From: Fictibacillus sp. b24
Lineage (GTDB): Bacteria > Bacillota > Bacilli > Bacillales > Fictibacillaceae
Length of the DNA: 64,000 bases
Assembly: GCF_030348825.1 (NCBI RefSeq)
Contig: NZ_JAUCES010000005.1
Location: forward strand, 1,612,001-1,676,000
Direction: 5' to 3'
Below the pieces are notes generated by a model. The model did no database searches and had not been told where the DNA came from. It worked only from the letters and a program-made list of their open reading frames with translations. This document shows positions 17,684 to 26,500 of this stretch, one piece after another. Positions within the stretch are counted from its first letter, which is position 1. Every line of letters begins with the position of its first letter. Position numbers and translations under genes: made by a program.

Positions 17684-18471
17684 ATACACTGAACGGAAAA
17701 GTCGTTTTGATCACAGGAGCATCGGGGGGACTTGGTGCCCGCCTTGCTATGGATGTTGCTAAAAAAGGGGCTATCCCCATCCTGACTGCAAGAAGAGAAG
17801 ATCAGCTAAAAGCAGTACAGGAAACGATCTTAAAAGAAACCAATATCACGGCACCATACTACATACTGGATGTGTCAAACCAAGAAACCGTGGATGAGGT
17901 GTTCTCGGAGATTTTAAAAGAACATCCACACATACATATTTTAGTGAATAACGCTGGCTACGGTATCTTCGAAGAATTTGCCGAGTCACCTTGGAAGAAT
18001 ATTGAGGGTATGTTTTCAACGAACGTTCTCGGTTTAATGGCGTGTACGAGAGCACTTCTACCTCATATGCTTCAAAGAGGGAGCGGACACATCGTGAATA
18101 TCGCTTCACAAGCCGGCAAGATCTCAACACCGAAATCAAGCGTGTATGCAGCTACTAAACATGCTGTTCTAGGTTTCTCAAACGGGTTGCGCCTCGAAGT
18201 TGCTCATAAGGGGGTCTACGTGACAACCATCAATCCGGGACCAATAGCGACAGATTTCTTTACGCTTGCGGACCAGTCAGGAAATTACGTAAAAAATGTT
18301 CAAAAAATGATGCTCCAGCCTTCCCATGTTTCCGAAAAAATCGTAAAGGCGTTGGAACGTCCTGTACGTGAGATTAATCTGCCTTGGTGGATGAATGTCG
18401 GGAGCACAATGTACCAAGTGATGCCAAAATTGATCGAAACATTAGGCGGAAAATCGTTTCGTCAAAAGTAG
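17680..18471 (+). CDS. yqjQ: short-chain dehydrogenase/reductase, YqjQ-like
   Basis: NAD(P)-dependent oxidoreductase of 263 residues. The Rossmann motif is TGASGGLGARLA, NNAGYG follows, the catalytic Ser lies in VNIASQAGK and the catalytic pair is YAATK. TARREDQL suggests NADPH preference through the arginines after beta 2. It is translationally coupled to yqjP by a 4-bp ATGA overlap. No specific substrate can be deduced. Confidence 0.88.
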   Translation: MNTLNGKVVLITGASGGLGARLAMDVAKKGAIPILTARREDQLKAVQETILKETNITAPYYILDVSNQETVDEVFSEILKEHPHIHILVNNAGYGIFEEFAESPWKNIEGMFSTNVLGLMACTRALLPHMLQRGSGHIVNIASQAGKISTPKSSVYAATKHAVLGFSNGLRLEVAHKGVYVTTINPGPIATDFFTLADQSGNYVKNVQKMMLQPSHVSEKIVKALERPVREINLPWWMNVGSTMYQVMPKLIETLGGKSFRQK

Positions 18472-18544
18472 ACGACTATAATTATATTATGTTAACTAAT
18501 TGAGTGGGAAGTATAGCATCATATTAAGAGAATCAAGAGCACTA

Positions 18545-18630
18545 GTGGATTGAAGGCCAAAATATGTGGATTGAAGCTTAAAACTCGAGGTTGCTACCCG
18601 AAACTCCACATTGATCTCAGATTCAATCTC
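18545..18630. repeat. intergenic degenerate tandem array, 20-21 bp period
   Basis: GTGGATTGAAG occurs at 18545 and 18566. Divergent units continue near 18587 and 18608 (GAGGTTG, ACATTG), with aligned sub-motifs AAAATATG, AAAACTCG and GAAACTCC. The spacing is 21, then 20-21 bp. It lies directly after yqjQ, before its terminator. Confidence 0.7.
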
Positions 18631-18640
18631 CTAACTTAGC

Positions 18641-18678
18641 ACAGGTTCTGTTTTCATACAGAACCTGTTTATTTATTT
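18641..18678 (+). terminator. intrinsic terminator after yqjQ
   Basis: ACAGGTTCTG pairs perfectly with CAGAACCTGT across an 8-nt loop, followed by TTATTTATTTG. It is convergent with the stop codon of the small gene at 18669. Confidence 0.8.
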
Positions 18679-18869
18679 GTAAAAAATTCATAAACAACGT
18701 CTTGAATGATAGTATAAACAGCCTCTTTCTGATCCACTTCGCTCATCTGCCCCAGGATCTTCTCCTCAAGCTCATTCCATTCAGTATCTGTTAATATGCA
18801 ATCTTCTTCTTCCCATAAGTAATCTTTCAACGCTTTTACAATCATTTTTCTTAACAAAGAGCGGTCCAT
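18669..18869 (-). CDS. small acidic protein, YqzH-like
   Basis: A 66-residue soluble helical protein with MIVKALKDYLWEEEDCILTDTEWNELEEKI and a C-terminal VVYEFFTNK. The composition and position near the second Y-family polymerase recall B. subtilis YqzH, but I am not certain. ATG 18869 follows an AGGTGG ribosome binding site. It is divergent from the SOS polymerase gene. Function unknown. Confidence 0.65.
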   Translation of the reverse strand: MDRSLLRKMIVKALKDYLWEEEDCILTDTEWNELEEKILGQMSEVDQKEAVYTIIQDVVYEFFTNK

Positions 18870-18932
18870 TTTTCCACCTGTCTTTCCTTATAAATCCTAG
18901 ACTTTTGAGTAAAAAACGTCAATCTGCAAAAT

Positions 18933-18960
18933 TTGCTGAAAAAATTACCATTGTTATAAG
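18933..18960 (+). promoter_or_regulatory. promoter of the SOS polymerase operon
   Basis: TTGCTG at 18933-18938 and TATAAG at 18955-18960 are 16 bp apart, with TG extended -10 bases. The first LexA box starts within the -10 element. Confidence 0.55.
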
Positions 18961-18972
18961 AACATACATTCG
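18959..18972 (+). promoter_or_regulatory. LexA (SOS) box 1
   Basis: AGAACATACATTCG matches 12 of 14 positions of the Bacillus SOS consensus CGAACRNRYGTTYG. It overlaps the putative -10 element. Confidence 0.55.
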
Positions 18973-18994
18973 GTTAAAATGGGTATACATATAA

Positions 18995-19008
18995 GGAACA
19001 GATGTTCG
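18995..19008 (+). promoter_or_regulatory. LexA (SOS) box 2
   Basis: GGAACAGATGTTCG matches 13 of 14 positions of the Bacillus SOS consensus. It starts exactly 36 bp downstream of the start of box 1 and 25 bp before the gene. Confidence 0.8.
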
Positions 19009-19032
19009 TAAAAGGCGAAGGAGTTGTGACAA

Positions 19033-20289
19033 ATGAACTATGATGAAATGCCAAAGCGCACCATCTTATGTATGGATATGAAAAGTTTTTATGCGAGCTG
19101 TGCTGCTGTGCGCTTAGGATTAAATCCGCTGACGTGTCATTTGGCAGTAGTAGGGGATACAGAACGGCAAGGCAGTGTCGTGCTTGCTGCTTCTCCGCGA
19201 TTAAAAGCCGATTTTGGTATCCGAACAGGAAGCAGGCTTTTTGAAATCCCCAAAAATAAAGACATCATCATCGTAAACGCACAGATGGCTTTTTTTCTAG
19301 AGAGATCGATGGAGATCACGAAACTGCTGCACCGTTATGTTCCGCCTGAGTCCATACACACATACAGCGTAGATGAAAGTTTTCTTCAAGCCGATGGAAC
19401 AGAAAAATTATGGGGAACCGCACAAGAACTCGCAGAAAGAATCCGCCGCGACATCTGGCGAGAGTTTGGATTACCGTGTGCAATCGGAATCGGTCCAAAT
19501 ATGCTCATGTCAAAGCTTTGTCTAGATCTAGAGGCAAAGAAAAAAGGCGTAGCCGAATGGCGATACGAAGATGTAGAAACGAAGCTATGGCCTCTAGCTC
19601 CTTTAAGTCAGATGTGGGGTATCGGATCGCGGGTGGAACGTACGCTGAACAGAATGGGGATTGTAAAAGTAGGTGATCTGGCACACTATCCGCTGGAGCT
19701 TTTAGAGAAAAAGTTTGGGGTTATGGGAAATCAGCTCTACTATCATGCATGGGGAGTGGATCTGTCTGAGATCGGAGCTCCTATTCTTCAAGGACAGATC
19801 AGCTATGGAAAGAGCCAGATCTTACTGCGAGATTACACAGATTTAAACGAGATTAAACATGTCATTTTAGAGATGTGTGAAGAGGTGGCAAGACGTGCTA
19901 GACGGGCAAGAAAAGCAGGAAGGACCATCAGCTTTGGATTAGGATACAGCAAAGATGAAGGAGGAGGAGGCTTCCACCGTTCCAAATCAATCGATCAGCC
20001 AACTAATATTACGATGGAGCTCTATGAAGTTTGTCTGGATTTGCTTCGGACTTTTTATCAGGGAGAGACGGTGCGCAAGATTTCAATCGCTCTTTCCAAC
20101 GTCTCTGAAGATACAGAAACACAGCTTACTTTATTTTCTTTAGATCATCCACAAAAAAGAAAAATTGGCTATGTGATGGACGATATTCGGCAAAAACACG
20201 GCTCCAACTCTCTTTTGCGGGCTGTTTCCTATACAAAAGGAGGAACAGCTTTATACAGAAGCCGGCTTTTAGGCGGACATAAGGCATAG
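19033..20289 (+). CDS. yqjW: Y-family DNA polymerase, UvrX/YqjW (PolY2) type
   Basis: SOS-induced translesion polymerase of 418 residues. Catalytic carboxylates lie in ILCMDMKSFYAS and TYSVDESFLQ, the fingers in VLAASPRLKADFGIRTGSR, and a helix-hairpin-helix in MWGIGSRVERTLNRMGI. TQLTLFSL near the C-terminus is a possible beta-clamp peptide. The type is distinct from DinB at 10867 and matches B. subtilis YqjW by position. Two LexA boxes precede it and a YolD-like gene follows, the usual partner arrangement. Confidence 0.92.
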   Translation: MNYDEMPKRTILCMDMKSFYASCAAVRLGLNPLTCHLAVVGDTERQGSVVLAASPRLKADFGIRTGSRLFEIPKNKDIIIVNAQMAFFLERSMEITKLLHRYVPPESIHTYSVDESFLQADGTEKLWGTAQELAERIRRDIWREFGLPCAIGIGPNMLMSKLCLDLEAKKKGVAEWRYEDVETKLWPLAPLSQMWGIGSRVERTLNRMGIVKVGDLAHYPLELLEKKFGVMGNQLYYHAWGVDLSEIGAPILQGQISYGKSQILLRDYTDLNEIKHVILEMCEEVARRARRARKAGRTISFGLGYSKDEGGGGFHRSKSIDQPTNITMELYEVCLDLLRTFYQGETVRKISIALSNVSEDTETQLTLFSLDHPQKRKIGYVMDDIRQKHGSNSLLRAVSYTKGGTALYRSRLLGGHKA

Positions 20290-20304
20290 GGAGGAGGGCG
20301 AACA

Positions 20305-20634
20305 GTGATTCGTGACAGAGGCACTATTAAGTGGACGGCGATGATGCTGCCGGAACACGTGAAAATGTTAAGAGAACATCAGGACGGTCTGGATTACGAG
20401 CGAAAACCCGAACTAGATGAACAAAAGTACGAAGAATTTAATGAGACAATCTGTGTCGCGATGGAGGAGAATCAAACATTAAAGTTTACGTATTTTGAAA
20501 AAGGAAGAAGTGCTGAGCTTAAGGGGCAGGTTCATTACGTAGATGAATTCAAAAAGGAATTACGTGTGATGGATGAGGCCGATAAGATGCATATCCTAAA
20601 AGTCACGGAAATTATGAATATTGATTACGCATAA
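20305..20634 (+). CDS. yqjX: YolD-like family protein, YqjX-like
   Basis: A 109-residue protein with the YolD-like signature: IRDRGTIKWTAMMLPEHVKML near the N-terminus and a WYL-like beta barrel remnant (FTYFEKGRSAELKGQVHYVD, LRVMD). Such proteins are regularly encoded beside UvrX/UmuC-like polymerases and are thought to act as UmuD-like partners; that role is inferred, not visible. The GTG start follows GGGAGGAGG. It lies 15 bp after yqjW in the LexA-controlled operon. Confidence 0.85.
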   Translation: MIRDRGTIKWTAMMLPEHVKMLREHQDGLDYERKPELDEQKYEEFNETICVAMEENQTLKFTYFEKGRSAELKGQVHYVDEFKKELRVMDEADKMHILKVTEIMNIDYA

Positions 20635-20636
20635 AA

Positions 20637-20668
20637 AAACTGGTCCGATGCAGGGCCAGTTTTTAATT
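20637..20668 (+). terminator. intrinsic terminator of the yqjWX operon
   Basis: AAACTGGTCC pairs with GGGCCAGTTT across a six-base loop, ending in a T run. It starts 2 bp after the stop codon. Confidence 0.85.
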
Positions 20669-20706
20669 ACGCCATTTTAAAAAGGTCTTTTAACAGCCTT
20701 TTATTA

Positions 20707-21438
20707 TCATCCGAAAATCTGTGTTAAGTAGATCATGATCAATAGCCCCGCAATAAATGATAATGTAGCAGAACGCGCGTGGCCGTCTCCATGGCTTTCA
20801 GGTATGAGCTCTTTGTATACGATAAAGAGCATAGCACCGGCTGCAAAAGAAAGACCATATGGCACAAGGTTCTCCACATACGAAGTTAAAAGATAGCCAA
20901 GCATCGCGGTGACGATTTCAACAGCACCTGTTAACGTTGCAATAACGAACGCTTTTATTCTGTTCATCTTTTGATGAATCAAAAAAAGTGCCACAAGCAT
21001 TCCCTCAGGTGCGTTCTGAAGACCAATCGCGAATGCAATCAAACCGCCCAGTCCTGTATTATCACTCGCATAACTGACACCAACAGAAAGTCCCTCAGGT
21101 AAATTGTGCAGTGTTATCGCAGCAATAACAAGAAAAGCCTTTGAATCAATGCCTTTAAAGATTTTAGAATGATCGAGATCAACATGCGGAACGAATCTTT
21201 CTAAAACCAATAGTGTTAAGGTACCGAGTGTAATCCCAATTGTCAGCACAGTTAAGTTTGATAATTTTAAAGCTTGAGGAATCAAGCTAAAAGTAGATGC
21301 AGCGACCATGATGCCTGCTGTAAAGGCAAGCAAGATGTCACGGAACCGGTGTGTTACCTGTGACCAGAAGAGAACAGGCAAAGCACCAAATCCGGTTGCT
21401 AATGCAGATAAAACACTTCCTAGTAGAGCAGCTTCCAT
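20707..21438 (-). CDS. ZIP-family metal transporter
   Basis: Divalent metal (zinc-type) transporter of 243 residues with eight predicted helices. The paired metal-binding motifs HNLPEGLSVG and QNAPEGMLVAL sit in helices IV and V as in ZupT/GufA proteins; the second has Gln instead of His at its first position. Between helices III and IV is a short histidine- and aspartate-containing loop (VPHVDLDHSK). A promoter-like TTGGCG-18-TATAAC lies upstream on the minus strand. I saw no convincing Zur box. Confidence 0.87.
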   Translation of the reverse strand: MEAALLGSVLSALATGFGALPVLFWSQVTHRFRDILLAFTAGIMVAASTFSLIPQALKLSNLTVLTIGITLGTLTLLVLERFVPHVDLDHSKIFKGIDSKAFLVIAAITLHNLPEGLSVGVSYASDNTGLGGLIAFAIGLQNAPEGMLVALFLIHQKMNRIKAFVIATLTGAVEIVTAMLGYLLTSYVENLVPYGLSFAAGAMLFIVYKELIPESHGDGHARSATLSFIAGLLIMIYLTQIFG

Positions 21439-21631
21439 TCTGTACCCACCTTATTCAAAAATCCGTTTTTATAAAAATAGTTATATGCCTCTTTTTAGTA
21501 TACCGCCAATTCATTTTTAATAGAAGTAAGTGCATTTTTATATATAATTTAACTGATTAATAAGCTTAATACAGTGATATGGATTAGGAAGACACCTCTT
21601 AAATGAGAATCAATTTAATAAATAGGTGAAT

Positions 21632-21660
21632 GAAAAAAAGCCGAGGAATTAATCCCGGCT
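21632..21660 (-). terminator. intrinsic terminator, minus strand
   Basis: AGCCGGG-type and CCTCGGCT-type arms on the minus strand are followed by TTTTTTT. It would end transcripts of the HPr-like gene whose stop is about 200 bp upstream. Confidence 0.65.
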
Positions 21661-21698
21661 ACTTATATGGATTTTTATATAACCTTATTGTTCTTAGG

Positions 21699-21740
21699 AG
21701 TGGTTGATTTCGTTTTAGAATGCTAGCTTCCGCTTTAGCT
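21699..21740 (-). repeat. decayed fragment of the dispersed palindromic repeat
   Basis: TGGTTGATTTCGTTTTAGAA followed by GCTAGCTTCCGC resembles the left arm of the repeat family (GTTGATTTCCGTTCC, GCTCGCTTTCCGC) with many substitutions. No matching right arm is present. The remaining gap from 21439 to 21856 holds nothing else I can name apart from the terminator. Confidence 0.55.
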
Positions 21741-21856
21741 TTTCAATAAAGCTGTTATACAAATGATACAAAACCACTTTGATAAGTGGCCGCATAAGGG
21801 AAAATTAGCCAAAAATGAGCGGCTGTAATAAAATGATAACTAGTAAATAGTAAACC

Positions 21857-22105
21857 TTATGAATTACAGCTTGAGAAAAGTCCAGAAGATAGTATTCTTT
21901 CTTTTAGTTGAGTACTAGGCGGATCACAAATAATTTCAACGGGATCGTCTGGATAGATGGATAGTGCAATAATGCCCAAAAAACTTTTTCCATCAGCGGT
22001 GCGATCCCCTTTTTTTAAATAGATAGATTCTGTAAAGCTTCCTGTTAGCTCAATAAGTTTTGCTGCGCGCTCTGCATAAATAGGTGCAGTTGCCTTAACT
22101 ATCAC
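21857..22105 (-). CDS. HPr-like protein lacking the catalytic histidine (paralog 1)
   Basis: An 82-residue protein with the HPr fold. The active-site segment that reads GIHARPA in HPr is PIYAERA here, so His15 is replaced by Tyr and phosphotransfer from enzyme I is not expected. The regulatory-site segment KSFLGIIALSI keeps the Ser46 equivalent (HPr: KSIMGVMSLGI), as in Crh. A regulatory rather than sugar-transport role is therefore likely. ATG 22105 is preceded by GGAGG. It is divergent from the TVP38 gene. Confidence 0.75.
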   Translation of the reverse strand: MIVKATAPIYAERAAKLIELTGSFTESIYLKKGDRTADGKSFLGIIALSIYPDDPVEIICDPPSTQLKERILSSGLFSSCNS

Positions 22106-22198
22106 AATAGATAACCTCCTTTGCCAATCACACTATGTATGGATATGTGCAGAAGAAGGAAAAATGCATACTAAATGAAATCTTTATATGGAGGGAAT

Positions 22199-22852
22199 AT
22201 GAAATTAACAAAAAAATGGCTATACATTGCTTTGTTTTCTGTAGCATTGATTGTGTTCATTCTGTGGCTGCAAAAAAATTATAAGGGATTCAGTCCTGAA
22301 GAATTTAGAAATTGGATCATGCAGTGGGGATGGATTGCTCCATTTATCTTCGTTGTCCTTTATTCAGTGCGGCCTTTTGTGTTATTTCCATCTTCCATTT
22401 TTGCTATAACAAGCGGTCTATCATTCGGTTTTTATTGGGGATGTCTATATACCTACCTAGGATCGCTTGGAGGGGGACTCCTAACTTATTATGCGATCAA
22501 CCGCCTGGGCCGTTTTAAGAAAAGTAAACAATGGAAAAATGAAAAATATGAAAAAGTACGCAGCAAGATAGAAAGAGAAGGGATTCGTTATGTCCTAATA
22601 TTGAGATTGTTGCCGGTTTTAAATTTTGATCTTGTCAGCTATTTAACATCATTAACAAAGGTGAAGTTTAAAGACTATGCGATTGCGACAGCAATTGGAA
22701 TCATTCCAGGTACAATCGCTTATACGTATTTAGGGACATCAATGACATCGGGAAGCAAGGAAGTGGTGTGGATCGGAACAACCTTGCTGTTTGTCATTGT
22801 AGGTTTACCTCTAATCTTCAAAAAGAAAATGAAGGCAAAAGTAGGCTTATAA
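22199..22852 (+). CDS. TVP38/TMEM64-family membrane protein
   Basis: A 217-residue integral membrane protein of the DedA-related VTT family. It begins with a basic segment and one helix and then shows the family hallmarks: RPFVLFPSSIFAITSGLSFGFYWG, LGSLGGGLLTYYAINRLGR, RLLPVLNFDLVSYLTSLTKV and ATAIGIIPGTIAYTYLG. The arginine and the glycine-rich re-entrant segment are intact. These proteins are linked to lipid carrier recycling or membrane homeostasis. ATG 22199 follows GGAGGG; an ATG at 22175 is less likely. Its stop adjoins the stop of the convergent HPr-like gene (TTATAA). Confidence 0.85.
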   Translation: MKLTKKWLYIALFSVALIVFILWLQKNYKGFSPEEFRNWIMQWGWIAPFIFVVLYSVRPFVLFPSSIFAITSGLSFGFYWGCLYTYLGSLGGGLLTYYAINRLGRFKKSKQWKNEKYEKVRSKIEREGIRYVLILRLLPVLNFDLVSYLTSLTKVKFKDYAIATAIGIIPGTIAYTYLGTSMTSGSKEVVWIGTTLLFVIVGLPLIFKKKMKAKVGL

Positions 22853-23119
22853 CGATTGAGATACAGTTTCTTGCGGTGAGATTATGCTCATGGCAGACTC
22901 AGCATCAGCCCCTTCAACGATATAAAGAAATGAATCTCCTTCTTTTAGTGTTAAGAAGAATGAAACAAGCTGAGATAATCCAGAGGCGTGGACAGTAATA
23001 CCGTCTTTAGATAAAAAAAGCTGACTGTTAATTTTTTTAGCAGATTGCATAATTTCTATCGCTTTATTGACTGTATATTTTGCTGTAACTTTTACTTTTC
23101 TTGAGCATATTTGTTTCAT
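22847..23119 (-). CDS. HPr-like protein lacking catalytic residues (paralog 2)
   Basis: A 90-residue protein whose C-terminal half matches the HPr fold (SKDGITVHASGLSQLVSFFL, LKEGDSFLYIVEGADAESAMSII). The region equivalent to the active-site loop is TAKYTVNKAIEIM, with no histidine, and the Ser46 region is HASGLSQLVS. It is a second degenerate HPr-like gene only 740 bp from the first, on the other side of the TVP38 gene. ATG 23119 follows AGGAGG with good spacing. A shared ancestor or duplication of the pair is inferred. Confidence 0.7.
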   Translation of the reverse strand: MKQICSRKVKVTAKYTVNKAIEIMQSAKKINSQLFLSKDGITVHASGLSQLVSFFLTLKEGDSFLYIVEGADAESAMSIISPQETVSQSL

Positions 23120-23300
23120 AATTTTTCAGCCTCCTGAATTTGATATTGCTGATATATTTCCCATTAGCAAGTCAGGTAAAACAGGGTCTTTAGTCCTAAT
23201 GTGCAAATTCAAGGATAAAATAAGGTATTTTGGCATAAAAAACTGTTTTGTGCATCTAGATATATAAGTTCTAAAAGTCTCGTATCCAAGAGAAGCTTTT

Positions 23301-23518
23301 GATTGGAGTGAAAGGTGCGTGCCTACCACCTGAGAAACTTCTTGCAAGGCATGCGACGAGGAAGCTCACTGCGGTAGCATGAACAGGTAGACGCAGGAGC
23401 AAGGAACTTTGATGCGGTCAGGTGAGACTCTTAAAGGAGCAAAGCGGCAAGGGGCTCACCGCACGCCCCACGGAAAGTGAAGCACCTGTAACGAAAATCA
23501 ACCACTTTCAAAAACAGT
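23301..23518 (+). repeat. dispersed palindromic repeat, copy C (long variant)
   Basis: Starts GATTGGAGTGAAAGGTGCG and ends with GCACCTGTAACGAAAATCAACC. It carries the extra module GCATGCGACGAGGAAGC/GCAGGAGCAAGGA found otherwise only in copy A, and the AAAGCGGCAAGGGGCTCACC version of the central segment. The stretch from 23120 to 23300 between the HPr-like gene and this copy holds no convincing gene. Confidence 0.85.
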
Positions 23519-23542
23519 AAAAGCTTAAAAGCTTATGAACAG

Positions 23543-23590
23543 CAAAAAAAGAGTACCGCTGCCTCGAGAAGAGGTGAGCAGTACTCTTTT
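23543..23590 (-). terminator. bidirectional terminator beside the RND pump
   Basis: GAGTACCGCT and AGCAGTACTC form a long stem flanked by A-rich and T-rich runs on both sides. On the minus strand it lies 6 bp after the efflux pump stop codon. Confidence 0.85.
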
Positions 23591-23596
23591 TATAGT

Positions 23597-26500
23597 TTAT
23601 GAAGTGATCTTAGCTTTTTCACGTTTTGCCTGTCTTCTAAAGAATAATTCATAAAGGACAGGTACGATAATCAATGTTAACAAAGTAGAAGTCGTTAGTC
23701 CTCCGATAACAACAATCGCTAGACCTTTGGAAATCAGCGTTCCAGAGGATGTTGTTAATGCAAGCGGAATTAATGCTGCAATGGTCGCGAATGCTGTCAT
23801 TAAGATCGGCCGTAAGCGGGTTTTTCCTGCTTCTAAGAGAGCCTCACGTACTGGCATCCCTTTAATTTCACGGTTCTGGCCGATACGGTCTACTAATACG
23901 ATAGCATTCGTTGTAACGATACCAATCAGCATGAGTATCCCAATCATCGCACTTACTGATAGTGGTTCATTGATTAAATATAGTCCTCCGATTGCTCCGA
24001 CAGGAACGAATAGGAGAGAAGAAAGGATGATAAACGGTATACGAGCACGACCAAAGGTAATCAGCATCGTTAAGTATACGAGACCGATAGCAACAAGCAT
24101 CGCAAGACCGAGATCTTTAAACGTATCCATCGTTTCTTCGCTTCCGCCGCCGCCTTCAGTTGACACAGAAGCAGGAAGATCTACATTATCTTCAACGCCT
24201 TTGATAACATCCTGTGTAACCTTTTGAACATTGTCTCCTTTAACTTGTGCAGAGACTTGAGCATATATCTTACCATCAAGCTTCTGGATACCTGTTACGG
24301 TTTCTTTTTCAGAAACATCAGCAACGTCTGAGATTTTTACTGGGCCAGATGAACCGAATACAGTAAGATCCTTAATTTCATCTAGAGATTTGACAGATTC
24401 GTCATACTCAACTTTTACATTCTTTTGGTTCCCATCTAACGTAAGTTCACCGACTTCAACAGGCTTCGTTACATCAGAAACTGCTCCTAAAACAGCAAAC
24501 CCTGACACGCCTTTTTCAGCTGCTTTTTCTGTATCGATTGAAACAGCCCATTGCTTTTGCGTATCTTTAAAGTTGTTCGATACATATTTGATCGAATCGA
24601 GAGTCTTCATGTACTCTTCAACCTGGCTTGCAGCCTTTTGTAAATCTTCTAAGTTGTTTGAGTATAAATCAATGTTGACTTCGTTATTAGATGGAGGTCC
24701 GCCGCTTGAAACTTCTTGCAAGCTGATAACGGTTCCTTCTGCTTTTTCATCAGTAATGGCTTTTATATCTTTTTCAAGTTCTTTTAATTCTGTTTCAACG
24801 TTTGCTTCTTTTTTAAGGTTTACAAAATAGTTAGCAACATTTTGACGTTTGAGGCCAGTTTGGAAATCACGTGATCCAATACCAGCTGTAACATCTTTTA
24901 TCGTGTCTCTTTTAGCCAGATAATCTTCAACCTCAAGTGAGATTTCATTTGTTTTTGTGACATTTGTACTCGCAGGCAATTCTACGTTAACGGTTAATGT
25001 TTTCTGCTCTTCATTCGGAAGGAATACCATTCCCAATTTTGTTGCCAGGAAGAAGGATCCTCCTAAAAGAATAAATGAAGTGAAGAGAACAAGGATCTTA
25101 TGGTTCAGAGAAGCTTTAATTAGTTTTTCATAACCGCGCTGCAACAGACCATCATTTTTCTCTGGTTTAACTTTCTTAAATGCATATTTTGCTAGGATTG
25201 GTACAATTGTAACAGCAACGATCAGTGATGCTAACAGCGCAAACACAACCGTTAAAGCGAATGGCAAGAAGAACTCACCCGTTACTCCGCCGACTAAACC
25301 GAGCGGCAAGAATACAACAACGGTTGTAATCGTGGAAGACACGATTGCTTTTAAGATCTCGCGTGTAGAGTCGATAATCAGTTCATCACGGTCATAGACT
25401 CCATCTGTTTTTCTGATCCTTCTAAAGATATTCTCAATAACAACGATGCTATCATCTACAACACGCCCGACTGCGACAGCCATTCCGCCTAGTGTCATAA
25501 TATTTAAGGTGATATCAAGGCGGTCTAAGAAGATAGCTGAAACAAGCAATGAGAGCGGGATGGAGATAATTGCGATAATGGTCGCTCTAAAGTTTCTAAG
25601 GAAGATCAAAACGGCTAGGGAAGCGAATAATGCACCGAATAATCCCTCTTTAACAAGTGTGTTTACGGAATCTTTGATGCCTTCCGCCTGTCCGAATCCA
25701 ATCGCGTAATCTAACTTATCATCGTATTTCTTTTTGTTAAGAACTTCGATTACTTTTTCAGCGACTTCTACCGTGTTTGCATCTTGCTTTTTCGTGACGG
25801 CCATAGATAGAGAAGCCTTTTGGTTATATCTTGTAATCTCACTTACATCATCTGTTTCTTTAATTTCAGCAATGTCACCAAGTTTTAAGCTGGCTGGTGC
25901 TTGAGGAGCCTGTGTTTGAGCAGGCGCTCCTTGTCCGCCAGGTGCTCCACCGCCAGCGCCACCAGGTGCACCAGGACCTGGTGCATTTTCAGCTCCACCA
26001 GGAGATTGAGCAGGTGCTCCTTGGCTGCTGGAGATTGTAATTTCTTTAAGTTCAGCCACCGTGTCTACGGCTTCTTCAACTCGAACCGGAACCGTGATCG
26101 AGTCATCTGTTACTGTACCTGCTGGGAATGAAATAGCACGGCCGTTGATCGCTTCTTTCACTGAATTTAATGTTACTCCAGCTTCTTTGGCTTTTTCTTT
26201 ATCTAATGTAATAGAAACGAATGTTTCTTTTACACCGCCTACAGAAACGTTGTTAACGCCTTGAATCTTTTTAAGTTCTGAAACCAATTCATCGTTTACA
26301 AACGCTTGAATGTTTTCTCCTTCTTTTTCAGGGAATAAAGAAATATTGTAAATAGGTATGGTTCCAAATGAAAAGCGGCTTACTTCAGGTTCAACATCAT
26401 CTGGAAGATCTGTTTCTGAAATGACCGATTTTACTTGATCCTCTACATCATCCATATTCGCTGTAAAAGGAAAGTCCATACTAATGATCGAAACACTTTC

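Noticed and set aside
21601-21620. Fur box near AATGAGAATCAATTT
   Set aside because: Only one half resembles a Fur 7-mer and no gene start lies downstream in either direction.
23126-23347. 73-residue minus-strand frame upstream of the second HPr-like gene
   Set aside because: No ribosome binding site, mixed composition, and it runs into repeat copy C.
23727-26264. Several plus-strand frames opposite the RND pump
   Set aside because: They are antisense shadows of a strongly coding gene, rich in Ser/Thr/Arg as expected from reverse reading.
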